64,000 nucleotides of DNA. It comes from Candidatus Gastranaerophilales bacterium. GTDB taxonomy: Bacteria > Cyanobacteriota > Vampirovibrionia > Gastranaerophilales > Gastranaerophilaceae. Below, in pieces: positions 43,947 through 52,958 of the stretch; position 1 is the stretch's first letter, and the number at the start of each line of letters is the position of its first letter. The DNA lies in the NCBI GenBank assembly GCA_910587815.1, contig CAJUNK010000014.1:5755-69754 (forward strand). Reading direction: 5' to 3'. The notes below the pieces were generated by a model. That model made no database searches and was not told the DNA's origin. It saw nothing but the letters and a program-made list of their open reading frames with translations. The position numbers and the translations under genes are program-made.

Positions 43947-45380
43947 TTATTTAACTTCCCACAAAGAACCGTCTTTTGAATCTTTGACTAAAATTCCAAC
44001 AGATAGCAGTTTATCACGAATTAAATCAGATTTTGCCCAGTCTTTATTTGCTCTTGCGGAATTTCTATCCTCTAAAAGCTTATCCAGCAAGGTTTTAGCG
44101 GATATCATTTCATCAAAATTAAACTCTTTATATAGTGGTTTAATTTTTTCTTTTAAGGTAACATCATCCAGTTGCGGCGCATCTTTCAGGCTAAAATCAA
44201 AACCCAAAACTTCACCCAAATAAATAATCGTGCTTGCATATTTTTGCACATCGTGATTTTTTGCACCATCCTGTAAAGCTTCTGCTGAGGCTTTTTTCAG
44301 CTTATCAACGAGCGAAAATAAGATAGATAGAGCCTTTGAAGTATTTAAATCATCGTTCATCGCCTCTTTGAAAGCATTTATGGCCTCATCATCGCATAAA
44401 TCGCCCTTTTGATAGTCTTTTACGCTGTTAATAAGCCTCTTTGCACCTGTATTTGCTGAATTTAGCGCTTCATCATTAAATTCCACCGGCATTCTGTAAT
44501 GGTTCGTGAGGATGAAAAACCTTATAGCATTTGAATTATAAGCCTTTAGTACATCATCAATCGTTAAAAAATTACCCAAAGATTTTGACATTTTTTCTTT
44601 ATTAATTGTCACAAAACCGTTGTGCAGCCAATATTTCACGAAGGTGCACCCATTTGCACATTCAGATTGCGCACGTTCGTTTTCATGATGCGGGAACTGT
44701 AAATCAGCCCCTCCGGCGTGAATATCAATGGTTTCACCCAAATGTTTTTTGCTCATTGCAGAACATTCAATATGCCAGCCCGGGCGACCAAGACCCCAAG
44801 GGCTTTTAAACCCGTGCTTTTCGTCCTTTTTCCATAATGCAAAATCAAGCGGAGAGCGCTTTTTAGTATCAGCCTCCACCCTGGCTCCTGCCATCAAATC
44901 ATCCAGCGGCTGGCCTGAAAGCCCGCCATAGCCTTTAAATTTGCCTACTTCAAAATAAACATCTCCATCAATAGCGTATGCAAAACCATCATCCACCAAT
45001 TTTTTCACCATAGCAATCATTTCACCGATTGTTTTAGTAGCTCTTGGCTCTATATCAGGCTTTAGAACATTTAAGCCATTCATTGAATTTATAAAACTTT
45101 CATAAAATTCTTTTGTGATAACATCAGGCAAAACACCCTTGTCATCGGCTTTTTTCAGAATTTTATCATCTACATCCGTTACATTTCTACAATATGTAAC
45201 ATCATAATTTAAAAATTTTAAATATCTGTATAAAACATCCCAGGTGATGTAACATCTGGCGTGGCCAAGATGTGCTTTATCATAAACTGTAGGGCCGCAA
45301 ACATACATTTTCACTGCATTTCCAGTGAGCGGCTGAAATTCTTCCAATTTTTTTGAAATAGTATTAAAAAGTTTTAACAT
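43947..45380 (-). CDS. cysS: cysteinyl-tRNA synthetase
   Basis: Class I synthetase, 477 residues. Zinc and HIGH site are seen in MYVCGPTVYDKAHLGHARCY (HLGH). Also visible are GGADLQFPHHENERAQSECA and the KMSKS loop in INKEKMSKSLGNFLTIDDVL. The C-terminal DALR and anticodon-binding part ends LSVGILVKDSKDG. An RTNK-like helix, NSARANKDWAKSD, is typical. It pairs with rsmI in one transcript. Confidence 0.97.
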   Translation of the reverse strand: MLKLFNTISKKLEEFQPLTGNAVKMYVCGPTVYDKAHLGHARCYITWDVLYRYLKFLNYDVTYCRNVTDVDDKILKKADDKGVLPDVITKEFYESFINSMNGLNVLKPDIEPRATKTIGEMIAMVKKLVDDGFAYAIDGDVYFEVGKFKGYGGLSGQPLDDLMAGARVEADTKKRSPLDFALWKKDEKHGFKSPWGLGRPGWHIECSAMSKKHLGETIDIHAGGADLQFPHHENERAQSECANGCTFVKYWLHNGFVTINKEKMSKSLGNFLTIDDVLKAYNSNAIRFFILTNHYRMPVEFNDEALNSANTGAKRLINSVKDYQKGDLCDDEAINAFKEAMNDDLNTSKALSILFSLVDKLKKASAEALQDGAKNHDVQKYASTIIYLGEVLGFDFSLKDAPQLDDVTLKEKIKPLYKEFNFDEMISAKTLLDKLLEDRNSARANKDWAKSDLIRDKLLSVGILVKDSKDGSLWEVK

Positions 45381-45448
45381 AAGTAAATTTTACTACAAAT
45401 TTTTTTATAGTAAAATAGCTGGGTAAGAGAATTTTTGATGGGGGAAAA

Positions 45449-46738
45449 GTGGAAAATACCGTTGTAGTTGGCGCCCAGTTTGGAGATGAAGGCAAAGCCA
45501 AAATAACAGATTTGTTGGCACAAAATGCCGATGTTGTAATAAGATATCAGGGAGGCTCAAATGCTGGCCACACCGTGGTTTTAGATAATAAAAAATACAA
45601 ATTTCACCTTATCCCATCAGGCATTTTATATGACAACAAAATATGCTTTATTGGCGCAGGCGTTGTAATTAAGCCAGATGATTTTCAAAAAGAAATTAAG
45701 GAACTGATTTCAGAAGGAATATCTGAAGAACGCTTTAAAAAAGCTCTAAAGGTACATCCTTTGGCACATGTAACTATGCCATGGCACATTGAGGTTGATG
45801 GATATTCTGAAAATGCACTTGGTGCCAATAAAATAGGAACAACTAAAAAAGGTATCGGCCCTACATATACTGATAAGTATGCAAGAACAGGCATTCGCGT
45901 TGAAGATTTATTTTGTGAAGAAACATTAAGCAAAAAACTGGATGTAATTTTACCGCTTAAAAACAAAATGCTGACAGAAGTTTACAATCTTCACGGTTAT
46001 TCAAAAGAAGTTGCTATGCAAATATGCAGCGAATATAGAGAAATTTTTACGCCTTATGTTTGTTTTGAATGGCAAAAATTATTAGATGATGCCAAGCGCA
46101 ATAAAACAATTCTTTTTGAAGGCGCGCAGGGTGTGCTTTTAGACATTGATTACGGCACATATCCTTATGTTACAAGTTCTAACCCTATTGCAGGCGGAGC
46201 AGGAGTTGGTGCATCTGTTGGACCTTTAGCTATAAAAGAAGCTGTGGGCGTGTTTAAGGCATATATCACACGCGTTGGCGAAGGGCCTTTTGTAACAGAA
46301 TTAACTGATGAAACGGGTGAAAAAATCCAAAAAATTGGTGCGGAATTCGGTGTAACAACTGGCAGGCCAAGGCGCTGCGGATGGTTTGATGCCGTGATAG
46401 CAAAGTATAGCGTGCTTGTTGGGGGAATTTCTTCTGTTGCATTAACAAAACTGGATGTTTTTGACACATTTGAAACCATAAAACTTTGCACAAAATACAG
46501 AAACGTCAAAACAAATGAAGTGACTGAATTTTACCCGACAAATGTTTACACGCATTGTGATTATGAGCCTGTTTATGAAGAATTTGCAGGCTGGATGTGC
46601 GATACAACAAATATTAAAAAATATGAAGATTTGCCACAAAATGCAAAGATTTATCTAAAAAGACTGGAAGATATTGTGGGTGCACCGATAAAAATAGTAT
46701 CCACAGGCCCGGACCGCGACCAGACAATATTTGTGTAG
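45449..46738 (+). CDS. purA: adenylosuccinate synthetase
   Basis: First step from IMP to AMP, using GTP and aspartate. The 429-residue protein has VVVGAQFGDEGKAKITDLLA (P-loop and catalytic Asp/His), GGSNAGHTVVLDNKKYKFHL, NKIGTTKKGIGPTYTDKYAR, FEGAQGVLLDIDYGTYPYVT and GVTTGRPRRCGWFDAV. It starts at a GTG at 45449 behind GGGGGAA. It is divergently placed from cysS. The usual GDEGKGK appears here as GDEGKAK. Confidence 0.96.
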   Translation: MENTVVVGAQFGDEGKAKITDLLAQNADVVIRYQGGSNAGHTVVLDNKKYKFHLIPSGILYDNKICFIGAGVVIKPDDFQKEIKELISEGISEERFKKALKVHPLAHVTMPWHIEVDGYSENALGANKIGTTKKGIGPTYTDKYARTGIRVEDLFCEETLSKKLDVILPLKNKMLTEVYNLHGYSKEVAMQICSEYREIFTPYVCFEWQKLLDDAKRNKTILFEGAQGVLLDIDYGTYPYVTSSNPIAGGAGVGASVGPLAIKEAVGVFKAYITRVGEGPFVTELTDETGEKIQKIGAEFGVTTGRPRRCGWFDAVIAKYSVLVGGISSVALTKLDVFDTFETIKLCTKYRNVKTNEVTEFYPTNVYTHCDYEPVYEEFAGWMCDTTNIKKYEDLPQNAKIYLKRLEDIVGAPIKIVSTGPDRDQTIFV

Positions 46739-46788
46739 ATATTTATCAAAGAATAACAGGCGTTGGGCGGCGTCTGACCTTTGGTTTT

Positions 46789-46820
46789 AGATTGCCGCGC
46801 TTCGCTCGCAATGACGAGGG
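46789..46820. repeat. REP-like palindrome (CATTGCGAG family)
   Basis: ATTGCCGCGCTTCGCTCGCA followed by ATGACGAGG is the reverse-complement form of the REP-like unit CATTGCGAG...GCAAT found at 60260-60420 and 60846-60960. ATTGC (46791-46795) and GCAAT (46808-46812) pair. It lies in the short gap after purA. Confidence 0.7.
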
Positions 46821-46868
46821 GGATATGTTCCTTGCAACGACAGATTTTGATGGCAGAAGATGATTAAC

Positions 46869-47093
46869 CTATGGTTTTTTGTCTTCAAATTTTATTTTAT
46901 ATCCTAAAATTTCTGCAATAAGCTTAATTTCTCTATAGGGAATGGTTTCACGCCTTAATTTGTTTCCCAAATTTTGTGCTGTATATTTTTTATTCAATTT
47001 TGTGCTCATCTTTTTTGCCAGTTTTTCCTGGGTCCAGCCTTTTTTTATAAGAAGCACTTTTATTTCTGAAATTATGTTATCTTCTTTGTTCAT
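46869..47093 (-). CDS. small XRE-type HTH protein
   Basis: The 74-residue protein has a lambda-repressor-like helix-turn-helix: VLLIKKGWTQEKLAKKMSTK, LNKKYTAQNLGNKLRRETIP and IKLIAEILGYKIKFEDKK. It belongs to the type of tiny repressor-like proteins often found singly near mobile DNA. A second one with the same layout and the end LGYELTIVKKQ is at 60423. Target unknown. The REP unit lies between it and purA. Confidence 0.75.
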   Translation of the reverse strand: MNKEDNIISEIKVLLIKKGWTQEKLAKKMSTKLNKKYTAQNLGNKLRRETIPYREIKLIAEILGYKIKFEDKKP

Positions 47094-47200
47094 AAATGCA
47101 TTTTATCACTTCGTTTAAGATAAGGCACAAAACACAGCTTGAAAAAAGGCAAAGCTATTTATTAATATACAATACTATTATATCGTGGGAAAATGTTAAG

Positions 47201-47380
47201 ATGGATAAAGAAAGAGAAAGCCAATTTATTGAAGAACTTGTAGAAATATCCATTATGGTGTATGCGTTAGAAACTGCACTTAATAATTCTGAACAAATAA
47301 CATCTGATACTTCGCCCTTTGGGCATTTTGCAGGGGTTATCAGAAACAAAATAAACAATCTTTTAGAGATTATAGTGTAA
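47201..47380 (+). CDS. small helical hypothetical protein
   Basis: The 59-residue protein (MDKERESQFIEELVEISIMV...NKINNLLEIIV) is amphipathic and helical. The frame extends 35 codons upstream, but only to a TTG with nothing recognisable. The ATG at 47201, preceded by GGGAAAATG, is preferred. Its last 11 nt overlap the end of the orphan cassette copy 3 on the other strand. Function unknown. Confidence 0.55.
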   Translation: MDKERESQFIEELVEISIMVYALETALNNSEQITSDTSPFGHFAGVIRNKINNLLEIIV

Positions 47381-47588
47381 TTGTTATATCCAGAAAAGAC
47401 GCGCGCACCGAAAAGGCACGTGTATAGGGAGTAGTCTCTGTGTTGAACGTACCATTGTTCAGATAGGCTCCGTTATAATAACCGCTGCTTGAATATGTAC
47501 CCGCCCACATGTCGTTAGGGTTGCAGTTGTCAGCCCAGGTGGTATCCTTGCCTGCGCCCTTGCAGTATACTGCATTTGGCAAAAACAA
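47370..47588 (-). pseudogene. orphan C-type-lectin-like cassette, copy 3
   Basis: The frame has no ATG and reads NAVYCKGAGKDTTWADNCNP, NDMWAGTYSSSGYYNGAYLN, NGTFNTETTPYTRAFSVRA, ending at a stop. It shares CTGCAAGGGCGC and an almost identical codon run for L-N-N-G-T-F-N with copy 2, while W-flanking and Y-rich positions differ. Copy 3 keeps an intact A-F-S-V-R end. It may be a silent cassette or the remaining end of a lectin-like gene. Confidence 0.5.
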
Positions 47589-47785
47589 TACCTATCAGAC
47601 GTTTGCACTGCGTCTTTAATATGTTTGGCATATTTTAATTTGATAATATATACTTTATCAAACGGTTTTTGCAAATTGAGCAAGTCATTAAACACATTTA
47701 AAAAGTGTCTGCCATGTGACGATATAATTTGCCTTCTCTGTTAAAATTACATAAATTTCAACACTCTAAAGGTAATGTTATTTTA
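47589..47785 (-). ncRNA. structured leader of dispersed element, copy 3
   Basis: On the minus strand: TAAAAT (47780-47785), hairpin 1 (TGTTGAAA/TTTTAACA, 47739-47763), ATCGTCACATGG box (47712-47723), hairpin 2 (ACAC/GTGT, near 47690-47710), hairpin 3 (TTTGATAA/TTATCAAA, 47639-47662) and a further AGACG...CGTCT stem near 47600-47620. Compared with copy 1, hairpin 1 changes C-G to T-A pairs and hairpin 2 changes all pairs, yet pairing is kept; the hairpin-3 stem is identical. This is what a selected RNA structure would show. Confidence 0.5.
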
Positions 47786-47851
47786 ACCTTAATGCAATTT
47801 TTTAGCAAAAAATTTTATTCAGATGCTTTTTATGCATAAGAGGGAGAAAAT

Positions 47852-48511
47852 ATGAGAATTTCAGGAATTTTTAATAATAATTTTTTAATTTCAAGCACAG
47901 GAATAAATGCTAAACAAAAACCAAACAAAGCAAAAACCCATAACAATAATATTCAATTAAAGTTTCAAAATGATGAAGCTGATGTATTTATAAAAAAAGA
48001 CAGCATTAAAAAACTGTATGATAAAAACGGAAATATTTCACTTGAAGCCGTTTACAAAGATGGAATACCATATAAAGATACTTGGTATGATTACAATGGA
48101 AAGGCACACTGGGTAAGGTATTATGACGGTTCACTTAATTTATCTAGAAATGTTTGGCATGATTGGAAAAAAGCACCCAAGATAGATTTTGAAAAAACTG
48201 AAGATGGTAAAACAACAAGAATGCATGCCCAGCCTGCTGTTTTAGCAAAAGGCCATAATAAAGGGAAAATTGGCGGATATAATTTAAGCATACGTGATAA
48301 TGACGGACATCATATCCACAGTGATTTATACTCATACCCGGATGGAACATTTGGTACTCAAAATGATTCTTATTTACCAGAAATGAAAGTTGCACTAACA
48401 GAGCTTTTAGAGCTGATTTCAAGTGAAGAATACAAAGACGATTTTGGCAGCTCTTATAAATTTAACAACGGTATAAAAAATGCAATAAAATATATAGAAA
48501 GCAAGGAATAA
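47852..48511 (+). CDS. hypothetical protein with MRISGIF N-terminus
   Basis: The 219-residue protein opens MRISGIFNNNFLISSTGINA, similar in style to the MxINSIS proteins. The middle has ADVFIKKDSIKKLYDKNGNI and YKDTWYDYNGKAHWVRYYDG, a MORN/YD-like strand pattern. Later come NDGHHIHSDLYSYPDGTFGT and a helical tail VALTELLELISSEE. There is no signal peptide. AGAGGGAGAAAAT precedes the ATG. No family is named. It follows the leader of copy 3 and shares its gap. Confidence 0.7.
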   Translation: MRISGIFNNNFLISSTGINAKQKPNKAKTHNNNIQLKFQNDEADVFIKKDSIKKLYDKNGNISLEAVYKDGIPYKDTWYDYNGKAHWVRYYDGSLNLSRNVWHDWKKAPKIDFEKTEDGKTTRMHAQPAVLAKGHNKGKIGGYNLSIRDNDGHHIHSDLYSYPDGTFGTQNDSYLPEMKVALTELLELISSEEYKDDFGSSYKFNNGIKNAIKYIESKE

Positions 48512-48529
48512 AACTATAATTTTAAAATT

Positions 48530-49429
48530 CTATCTGCTTAATTCCACAGCTAGTTTTATGGCTTCCTTCATGCCTGTACAATCTGCAATGCCTTTTCCTG
48601 CAATATCATAGGCCGTGCCTGATGAGGGCGATGTTCTTATAATTTTAAGGCCAATTGTAGTATTTACAACCTTCTTAAAACATAATGCTTTCACAGGGCA
48701 AAGCCCCTGATCATGATAACTAGCCAAAATGCAGTCATATTCTTGTTTTTCACCATTTATATACTTTTCGCCCACATGTGCAAAGAGCCCATCTGCACTT
48801 AAAGGAGGAGTGATATCTATTCCAAAATCTTTTAATTTTGAAACAGCAGGAATCATTATTTCCTTTTCTTCGCTGCCTAAAATGCCATTTTCGCCAGCAT
48901 GTGGATTTAGTGCGCAAAGTGCAAATTTTGGCTTTTTTATGCCGCATTTTTCAATTAAAAATTTATTTGTTCGAAAAACTTTATCTATTATTAATTTTTC
49001 ATCCAGTTTCACATCAGATAACGCCAAATGCCTTGTTAAAAGCAACACTCTTAAATCATCTGAAACAAATATCATCTCAGCTTTTGATTTTTCATCCCCT
49101 AAAAATTTTTCTAAAATTTCTGTTTGGCCTGAAAATTTATATCCTGATTTATGCAATACTTCTTTAGAAACAGGTGCAGTTACAATAGCGCGAATTTTTC
49201 CCTCATTTGCAAGGGCACAGGCGGTTTTCAGCGTTTCATAACAAAATTTACCATTATCAGATGAATCTATTTCAATAGTTTCATATTTTGTATCCAAAAA
49301 ACAGTTTAAGTTTTTGCCAATAATTAAAATTTCATCATAAGGCAAGCCTAAACTATTTAAGGCCTTTATGGTAATTTCCTCGCCAATGCCAAGCAAATCT
49401 CCGGTTGTTATTGCAATTTTATTCTTCAT
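48530..49429 (-). CDS. PdxA/PdxA2-family 4-phospho-acid-sugar dehydrogenase
   Basis: The 299-residue protein belongs to the PdxA family: KIAITTGDLLGIGEEITIKA, VTAPVSKEVLHKSGYKFSGQ (substrate Lys/Ser), MIFVSDDLRVLLLTRHLALS, ALNPHAGENGILGSEEKEIM (His ligand) and CILASYHDQGLCPVKAL. PdxA makes pyridoxal 5'-phosphate; PdxA2 oxidises 4-phospho-erythronate/threonate. The adjacent sugar-acid kinase makes the PdxA2 role likely, but both remain possible, so no symbol is given. The ATG at 49429 overlaps the kinase stop by 11 nt; the upstream GTG is less likely. Confidence 0.85.
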   Translation of the reverse strand: MKNKIAITTGDLLGIGEEITIKALNSLGLPYDEILIIGKNLNCFLDTKYETIEIDSSDNGKFCYETLKTACALANEGKIRAIVTAPVSKEVLHKSGYKFSGQTEILEKFLGDEKSKAEMIFVSDDLRVLLLTRHLALSDVKLDEKLIIDKVFRTNKFLIEKCGIKKPKFALCALNPHAGENGILGSEEKEIMIPAVSKLKDFGIDITPPLSADGLFAHVGEKYINGEKQEYDCILASYHDQGLCPVKALCFKKVVNTTIGLKIIRTSPSSGTAYDIAGKGIADCTGMKEAIKLAVELSR

Positions 49430-50735
49430 TAATATGGTGCTCAAAATATTTAACTATATCAACCAAAGTGGCAGATGTACCAAAATTTCCAGATTTTGTC
49501 ACCACAAGCTGTGCATTTGAATCCATACACAAAGGAATTGATGGCAATATTGCATCTACAACCTGTAAGTATTCACAATTTAAAGCTTTTGAACATCTAT
49601 ATGATGTTTCGCCTCCAATTGTGATTAGAATAAATTCAGCCTTTTGTTTTATTTTTTGTGCTAGTTTTGCAAGATAATCAGTTATTCTTGTTGCAAGCTC
49701 TTCCTTTGATATACCTTCATCAATAAGCTTTCCTGCGGCATTTTCTTTTGACAGCTCTTCTCCTAAATCTGATACATGAACTGCAACAATGTAATCTTTT
49801 ACAAGGTTTGCGGCAATTCTATCCACCAAACTATCCTCTACCCCATTTAATATATCATCTAAACAAAGTGAGATAAAATAAGTGTTTTCAATATCTGTAT
49901 CCATTTCAAGCTTTTTAATTTGTAAAGCAGTAAGAGATGTTTTTGAGCCTGAAAGAATTAATTTTGGAAGCAAGGGCACCTTTTTTTGAACAGGCGGCTT
50001 AATTTCTGAAAGCCATACCCCGCCAAGCGCATGGGCAAGGCCGGCAGAACCAGATGGCAAAATATTGTATGTACTTTTTTGCATAGCAAGCACAATCTGT
50101 TCAAAATCTACGGTAGAAACAGCATCCATCACAATAAGCTTTTTGCCTTCTGCTATTAATTCGTTTAATTTTAGGGCAATAGGCCCGGCACCTTTAGCAA
50201 TGGTTTTCATCTCAATTGAACCAACAAGATCTGCCGCTTCTTCACTTAGTCCTCTTTTTAATATATCCGGAATATAAGAATCATAAATGGGAGCCTTAGG
50301 GTCTCTAGCAGCATCAGTTCGTTCAATTGGAATGCCCTTTAAAAGCTGATAACCGCCAATTGTAATTCTTCCTTCCTGAACGTATGCTGGCGCCACAATT
50401 GCTGCATCATATTCTGTGGCTTCAAGCATAGCAAGGGTTTCAACTGCAACATTTCCTCGCAAAGTTGAATCGATTTTTTTATAAAAATACTCTATTCCAA
50501 ATTTTTCTTTTAAAAGCTTAACAGATTCAAATACAATTCTGCCAGCAGCTTCAGGGGCTGCATTTCTTGTTTCGTTACATAGTGCCCATGTTTCAACATT
50601 TAAATGATTTTCATTTAAAGAATTTGTATCAAGAATGATTTCAGTATTAGAGCCTTTCATAAAAAACTGGAGCGCAGTATCATTTGCTCCGGTTAAATCA
50701 TCCGCAACTATGCCGATAGAATTTGAAATCAACAT
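49419..50735 (-). CDS. four-carbon acid sugar kinase (DUF1537 family)
   Basis: This family phosphorylates erythronate, threonate and related acids. The 438 residues start IGIVADDLTGANDTALQFFM, with DSTLRGNVAVETLAMLEATE (residues about 90-110), the C-terminal PSGSAGLAHALGGVWLSEIK and the nucleotide segment LILSGSKTSLTALQIKKLE. A later FILITIGGETSYRCSKALNC is family-like. The next gene is a PdxA2-like dehydrogenase, as in described erythronate/threonate pathways. ssb is 12 nt upstream. Confidence 0.9.
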   Translation of the reverse strand: MLISNSIGIVADDLTGANDTALQFFMKGSNTEIILDTNSLNENHLNVETWALCNETRNAAPEAAGRIVFESVKLLKEKFGIEYFYKKIDSTLRGNVAVETLAMLEATEYDAAIVAPAYVQEGRITIGGYQLLKGIPIERTDAARDPKAPIYDSYIPDILKRGLSEEAADLVGSIEMKTIAKGAGPIALKLNELIAEGKKLIVMDAVSTVDFEQIVLAMQKSTYNILPSGSAGLAHALGGVWLSEIKPPVQKKVPLLPKLILSGSKTSLTALQIKKLEMDTDIENTYFISLCLDDILNGVEDSLVDRIAANLVKDYIVAVHVSDLGEELSKENAAGKLIDEGISKEELATRITDYLAKLAQKIKQKAEFILITIGGETSYRCSKALNCEYLQVVDAILPSIPLCMDSNAQLVVTKSGNFGTSATLVDIVKYFEHHINEE

Positions 50736-50747
50736 AATAAAAAACCT

Positions 50748-51077
50748 TTAATTTTCGTCCTTTTTAGACCCCATAAGCCTTACATTATTACATCTTATTA
50801 AAAATCTTTCAGCAACTTCCCCATCAGGCGTCTGCCATTTGTTTACAACCAATCTTCCTTCAACACCGACAAGCCGGCCTTTTTTCACCCATTCACCTGC
50901 AACTTCAGCCTGCTTATCCCAAACTTCAATATTAAACCAATCAGTTGTTTCTTCCTTGGTTCTTGAATCCCAACGATTTACAGCTAAAGAAAAAGTGGTT
51001 TTCACCTTTCCGCTGTCAAAATATTTCATTTCAGGATCCTGGCCTACGCGCCCCACTACAACAACTGAATTTACCAT
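50748..51077 (-). CDS. ssb: single-stranded DNA-binding protein, short form
   Basis: OB-fold protein that coats single-stranded DNA. The 109 residues start MVNSVVVVGRVGQDPEMKYF, then KTTFSLAVNRWDSRTKEETT, DWFNIEVWDKQAEVAGEWVK and KGRLVGVEGRLVVNKWQTPD. The end RLMGSKKDEN lacks the long linker and acidic tip (DDxPF type) that recruits repair proteins. The ATG at 51077 is chosen over one 10 codons upstream because AGAGGATAA precedes it and the family start is then exact. Confidence 0.93.
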   Translation of the reverse strand: MVNSVVVVGRVGQDPEMKYFDSGKVKTTFSLAVNRWDSRTKEETTDWFNIEVWDKQAEVAGEWVKKGRLVGVEGRLVVNKWQTPDGEVAERFLIRCNNVRLMGSKKDEN

Positions 51078-51155
51078 TTTATTATCCTCTTTAAAGGTTG
51101 TGTTCATTTCTTTAAAAAGAATTATATTATTAACATGGTTTTAGTGCAATTAATT

Positions 51156-52958
51156 TTAAACATCTTCAGAAAATTCAAATACTACCTGATTTCTGCCATT
51201 TTTTTTCGCAACATACAAGCATTTATCAGCATATTCAATCAACTTTTCCGTTGTATCCCCATCAGCTGGCATGGAGGCAACTCCAAGGCTGATAGTAACA
51301 TGGGTCCAATCCCCTGTTGCAAGTTCAAATTCTTTATTGCGCACAGCTTCGCAAATTTTATTTGCAGTTTTAATGGCATCTTCTTTATTTGTGTTTGTTA
51401 AAATAACAGACATTTCTTCTCCGCCATATCTGCAAGGGATATCTGTCGACCTTATATTTTTTTTAATAGTCTGTGCTACTTGTCTTAAAACAGCATCACC
51501 TGACTGATGACCGTATGTATCATTAAATTTTTTGAAAAAATCAATATCAACCATGATTAAAGAAAATACACTGTTGTATCTTTTTGAAGCTCTAATATTG
51601 GCGCTCATCTGTTCTTGAAAATATCTGTGATTAAACATTTCTGTAAGCCCATCTGTTACAGCAAGCTTATATGTATGTTCATAATCCCTTGATGTTATTA
51701 AATATTTAACAACATAGGCAGCAGCAAATATTAAAATACTTAGTATAATTGGTGCAATCAGGCTTATCCAAATGTTAAAAAACTTCATAAAAAGTAATGA
51801 AAGTATAAAATAACCAATGTTCAAGCCAAATAATAATAAAACAGATTTTACTGGCGATTTAAAATTCATCACCCCAAAACCAACCAAAAACGCAATTAAA
51901 ATTGAAATTAAAATATCAAAAACAGGATTTATTCTTTTTATAAAATTATTATCCAAGATATTATTTAAAAACGTTGCCTGTACTTCAACACCTGGATATA
52001 AAGATGAAACAGGAGTACTTTTAATATCAGAAAGGCTATTTGCAGTAACACCTATAAAAACAATTTTACCCTTTAAATTTTTATCTAAAAATGCTCTGTC
52101 ACTCTTTTTAATTGCAGCAGATATTTCCCATAAAGGAATATAATTAAAGCTCCACTGAGGGCCATACCAATTCAAAATAAGCTTGCCGTCGTTGTTTAAA
52201 GGCAGTGTATGTTTATTATCTAAAACAATTTCGCCCTTTTTATTCATCTTAAATTTACTATTATTCAGTCCTAAATAATCAAGCCCTGAAAGCAAAGTTA
52301 GATGTTTATAATATGCTCCATCATAATATAAAAAAGGTATCATAGTGCGAATTACACCATCATCATCTCTGTGCACATTTATAAAACCTATATTTTTTGT
52401 GCCATTTAAAATTTCATCAATAATTTTTCTACAGTTTGAATATACTAAATCAGGATTATTTTTTATTAAAAAATCACCTTCAATATTATTTTGCAAATGC
52501 AAAGGCAAATTTGGAGGAATCCTTACTTCTTTTGAATAGTTATCAAAATTTATTGGAGCATAAACATTTTTATTATTTTTAACAGCATTTATTAATTCTA
52601 AATCTGAATTCCCGTCAGATGCAAATCTTTTTAAAAACAAAATATCAAATACTAAAGCAGAAGGGTCTGAAGGTTCCAAATCCTTAATTAATTTTGCCCA
52701 AAAAACCCTCGGCGCAGGCCATGCACCATATCTATCCACAATATATTCATAACTTGCATCATCAACATCTATAATAACTATTTCATCAGATACCTTTGCA
52801 TATTTTGAAATAATACTCTGTCTCAAATCAAAGGTTTTATTTTCAATACCAGATAAAAAACTTCTAAAAGATGGTATTTGAATTAAATACAAAAACACAC
52901 CTAAAACAAGGGCAGAGGCTAAAACATAGGCAAATTTAATCCAAACTTTTTTGTCCAT
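51156..52958 (-). CDS. CHASE2-GGDEF membrane diguanylate cyclase
   Basis: The 600-residue protein makes cyclic di-GMP in response to an extracytoplasmic signal. An N-terminal membrane segment (FAYVLASALVLGVFLYLIQI) is followed by a CHASE2 sensor (SIISKYAKVSDEIVIIDVDD, RVFWAKLIKDLEPSDPSALV). Three further segments follow (about residues 345-425). The GGDEF domain has SLIMVDIDFFKKFNDTYGHQ, DAVLRQVAQ and the active loop RYGGEEMSVIL, i.e. G-G-E-E with Met instead of Phe. RSTD before the loop is the product-inhibition I-site. It probably is active. Confidence 0.88.
   Translation of the reverse strand: MDKKVWIKFAYVLASALVLGVFLYLIQIPSFRSFLSGIENKTFDLRQSIISKYAKVSDEIVIIDVDDASYEYIVDRYGAWPAPRVFWAKLIKDLEPSDPSALVFDILFLKRFASDGNSDLELINAVKNNKNVYAPINFDNYSKEVRIPPNLPLHLQNNIEGDFLIKNNPDLVYSNCRKIIDEILNGTKNIGFINVHRDDDGVIRTMIPFLYYDGAYYKHLTLLSGLDYLGLNNSKFKMNKKGEIVLDNKHTLPLNNDGKLILNWYGPQWSFNYIPLWEISAAIKKSDRAFLDKNLKGKIVFIGVTANSLSDIKSTPVSSLYPGVEVQATFLNNILDNNFIKRINPVFDILISILIAFLVGFGVMNFKSPVKSVLLLFGLNIGYFILSLLFMKFFNIWISLIAPIILSILIFAAAYVVKYLITSRDYEHTYKLAVTDGLTEMFNHRYFQEQMSANIRASKRYNSVFSLIMVDIDFFKKFNDTYGHQSGDAVLRQVAQTIKKNIRSTDIPCRYGGEEMSVILTNTNKEDAIKTANKICEAVRNKEFELATGDWTHVTISLGVASMPADGDTTEKLIEYADKCLYVAKKNGRNQVVFEFSEDV

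Noticed and set aside
47096..47200. Upstream extension of the small helical protein from a TTG
   Set aside because: No family-like sequence and no ribosome binding site; the ATG at 47201 is better.
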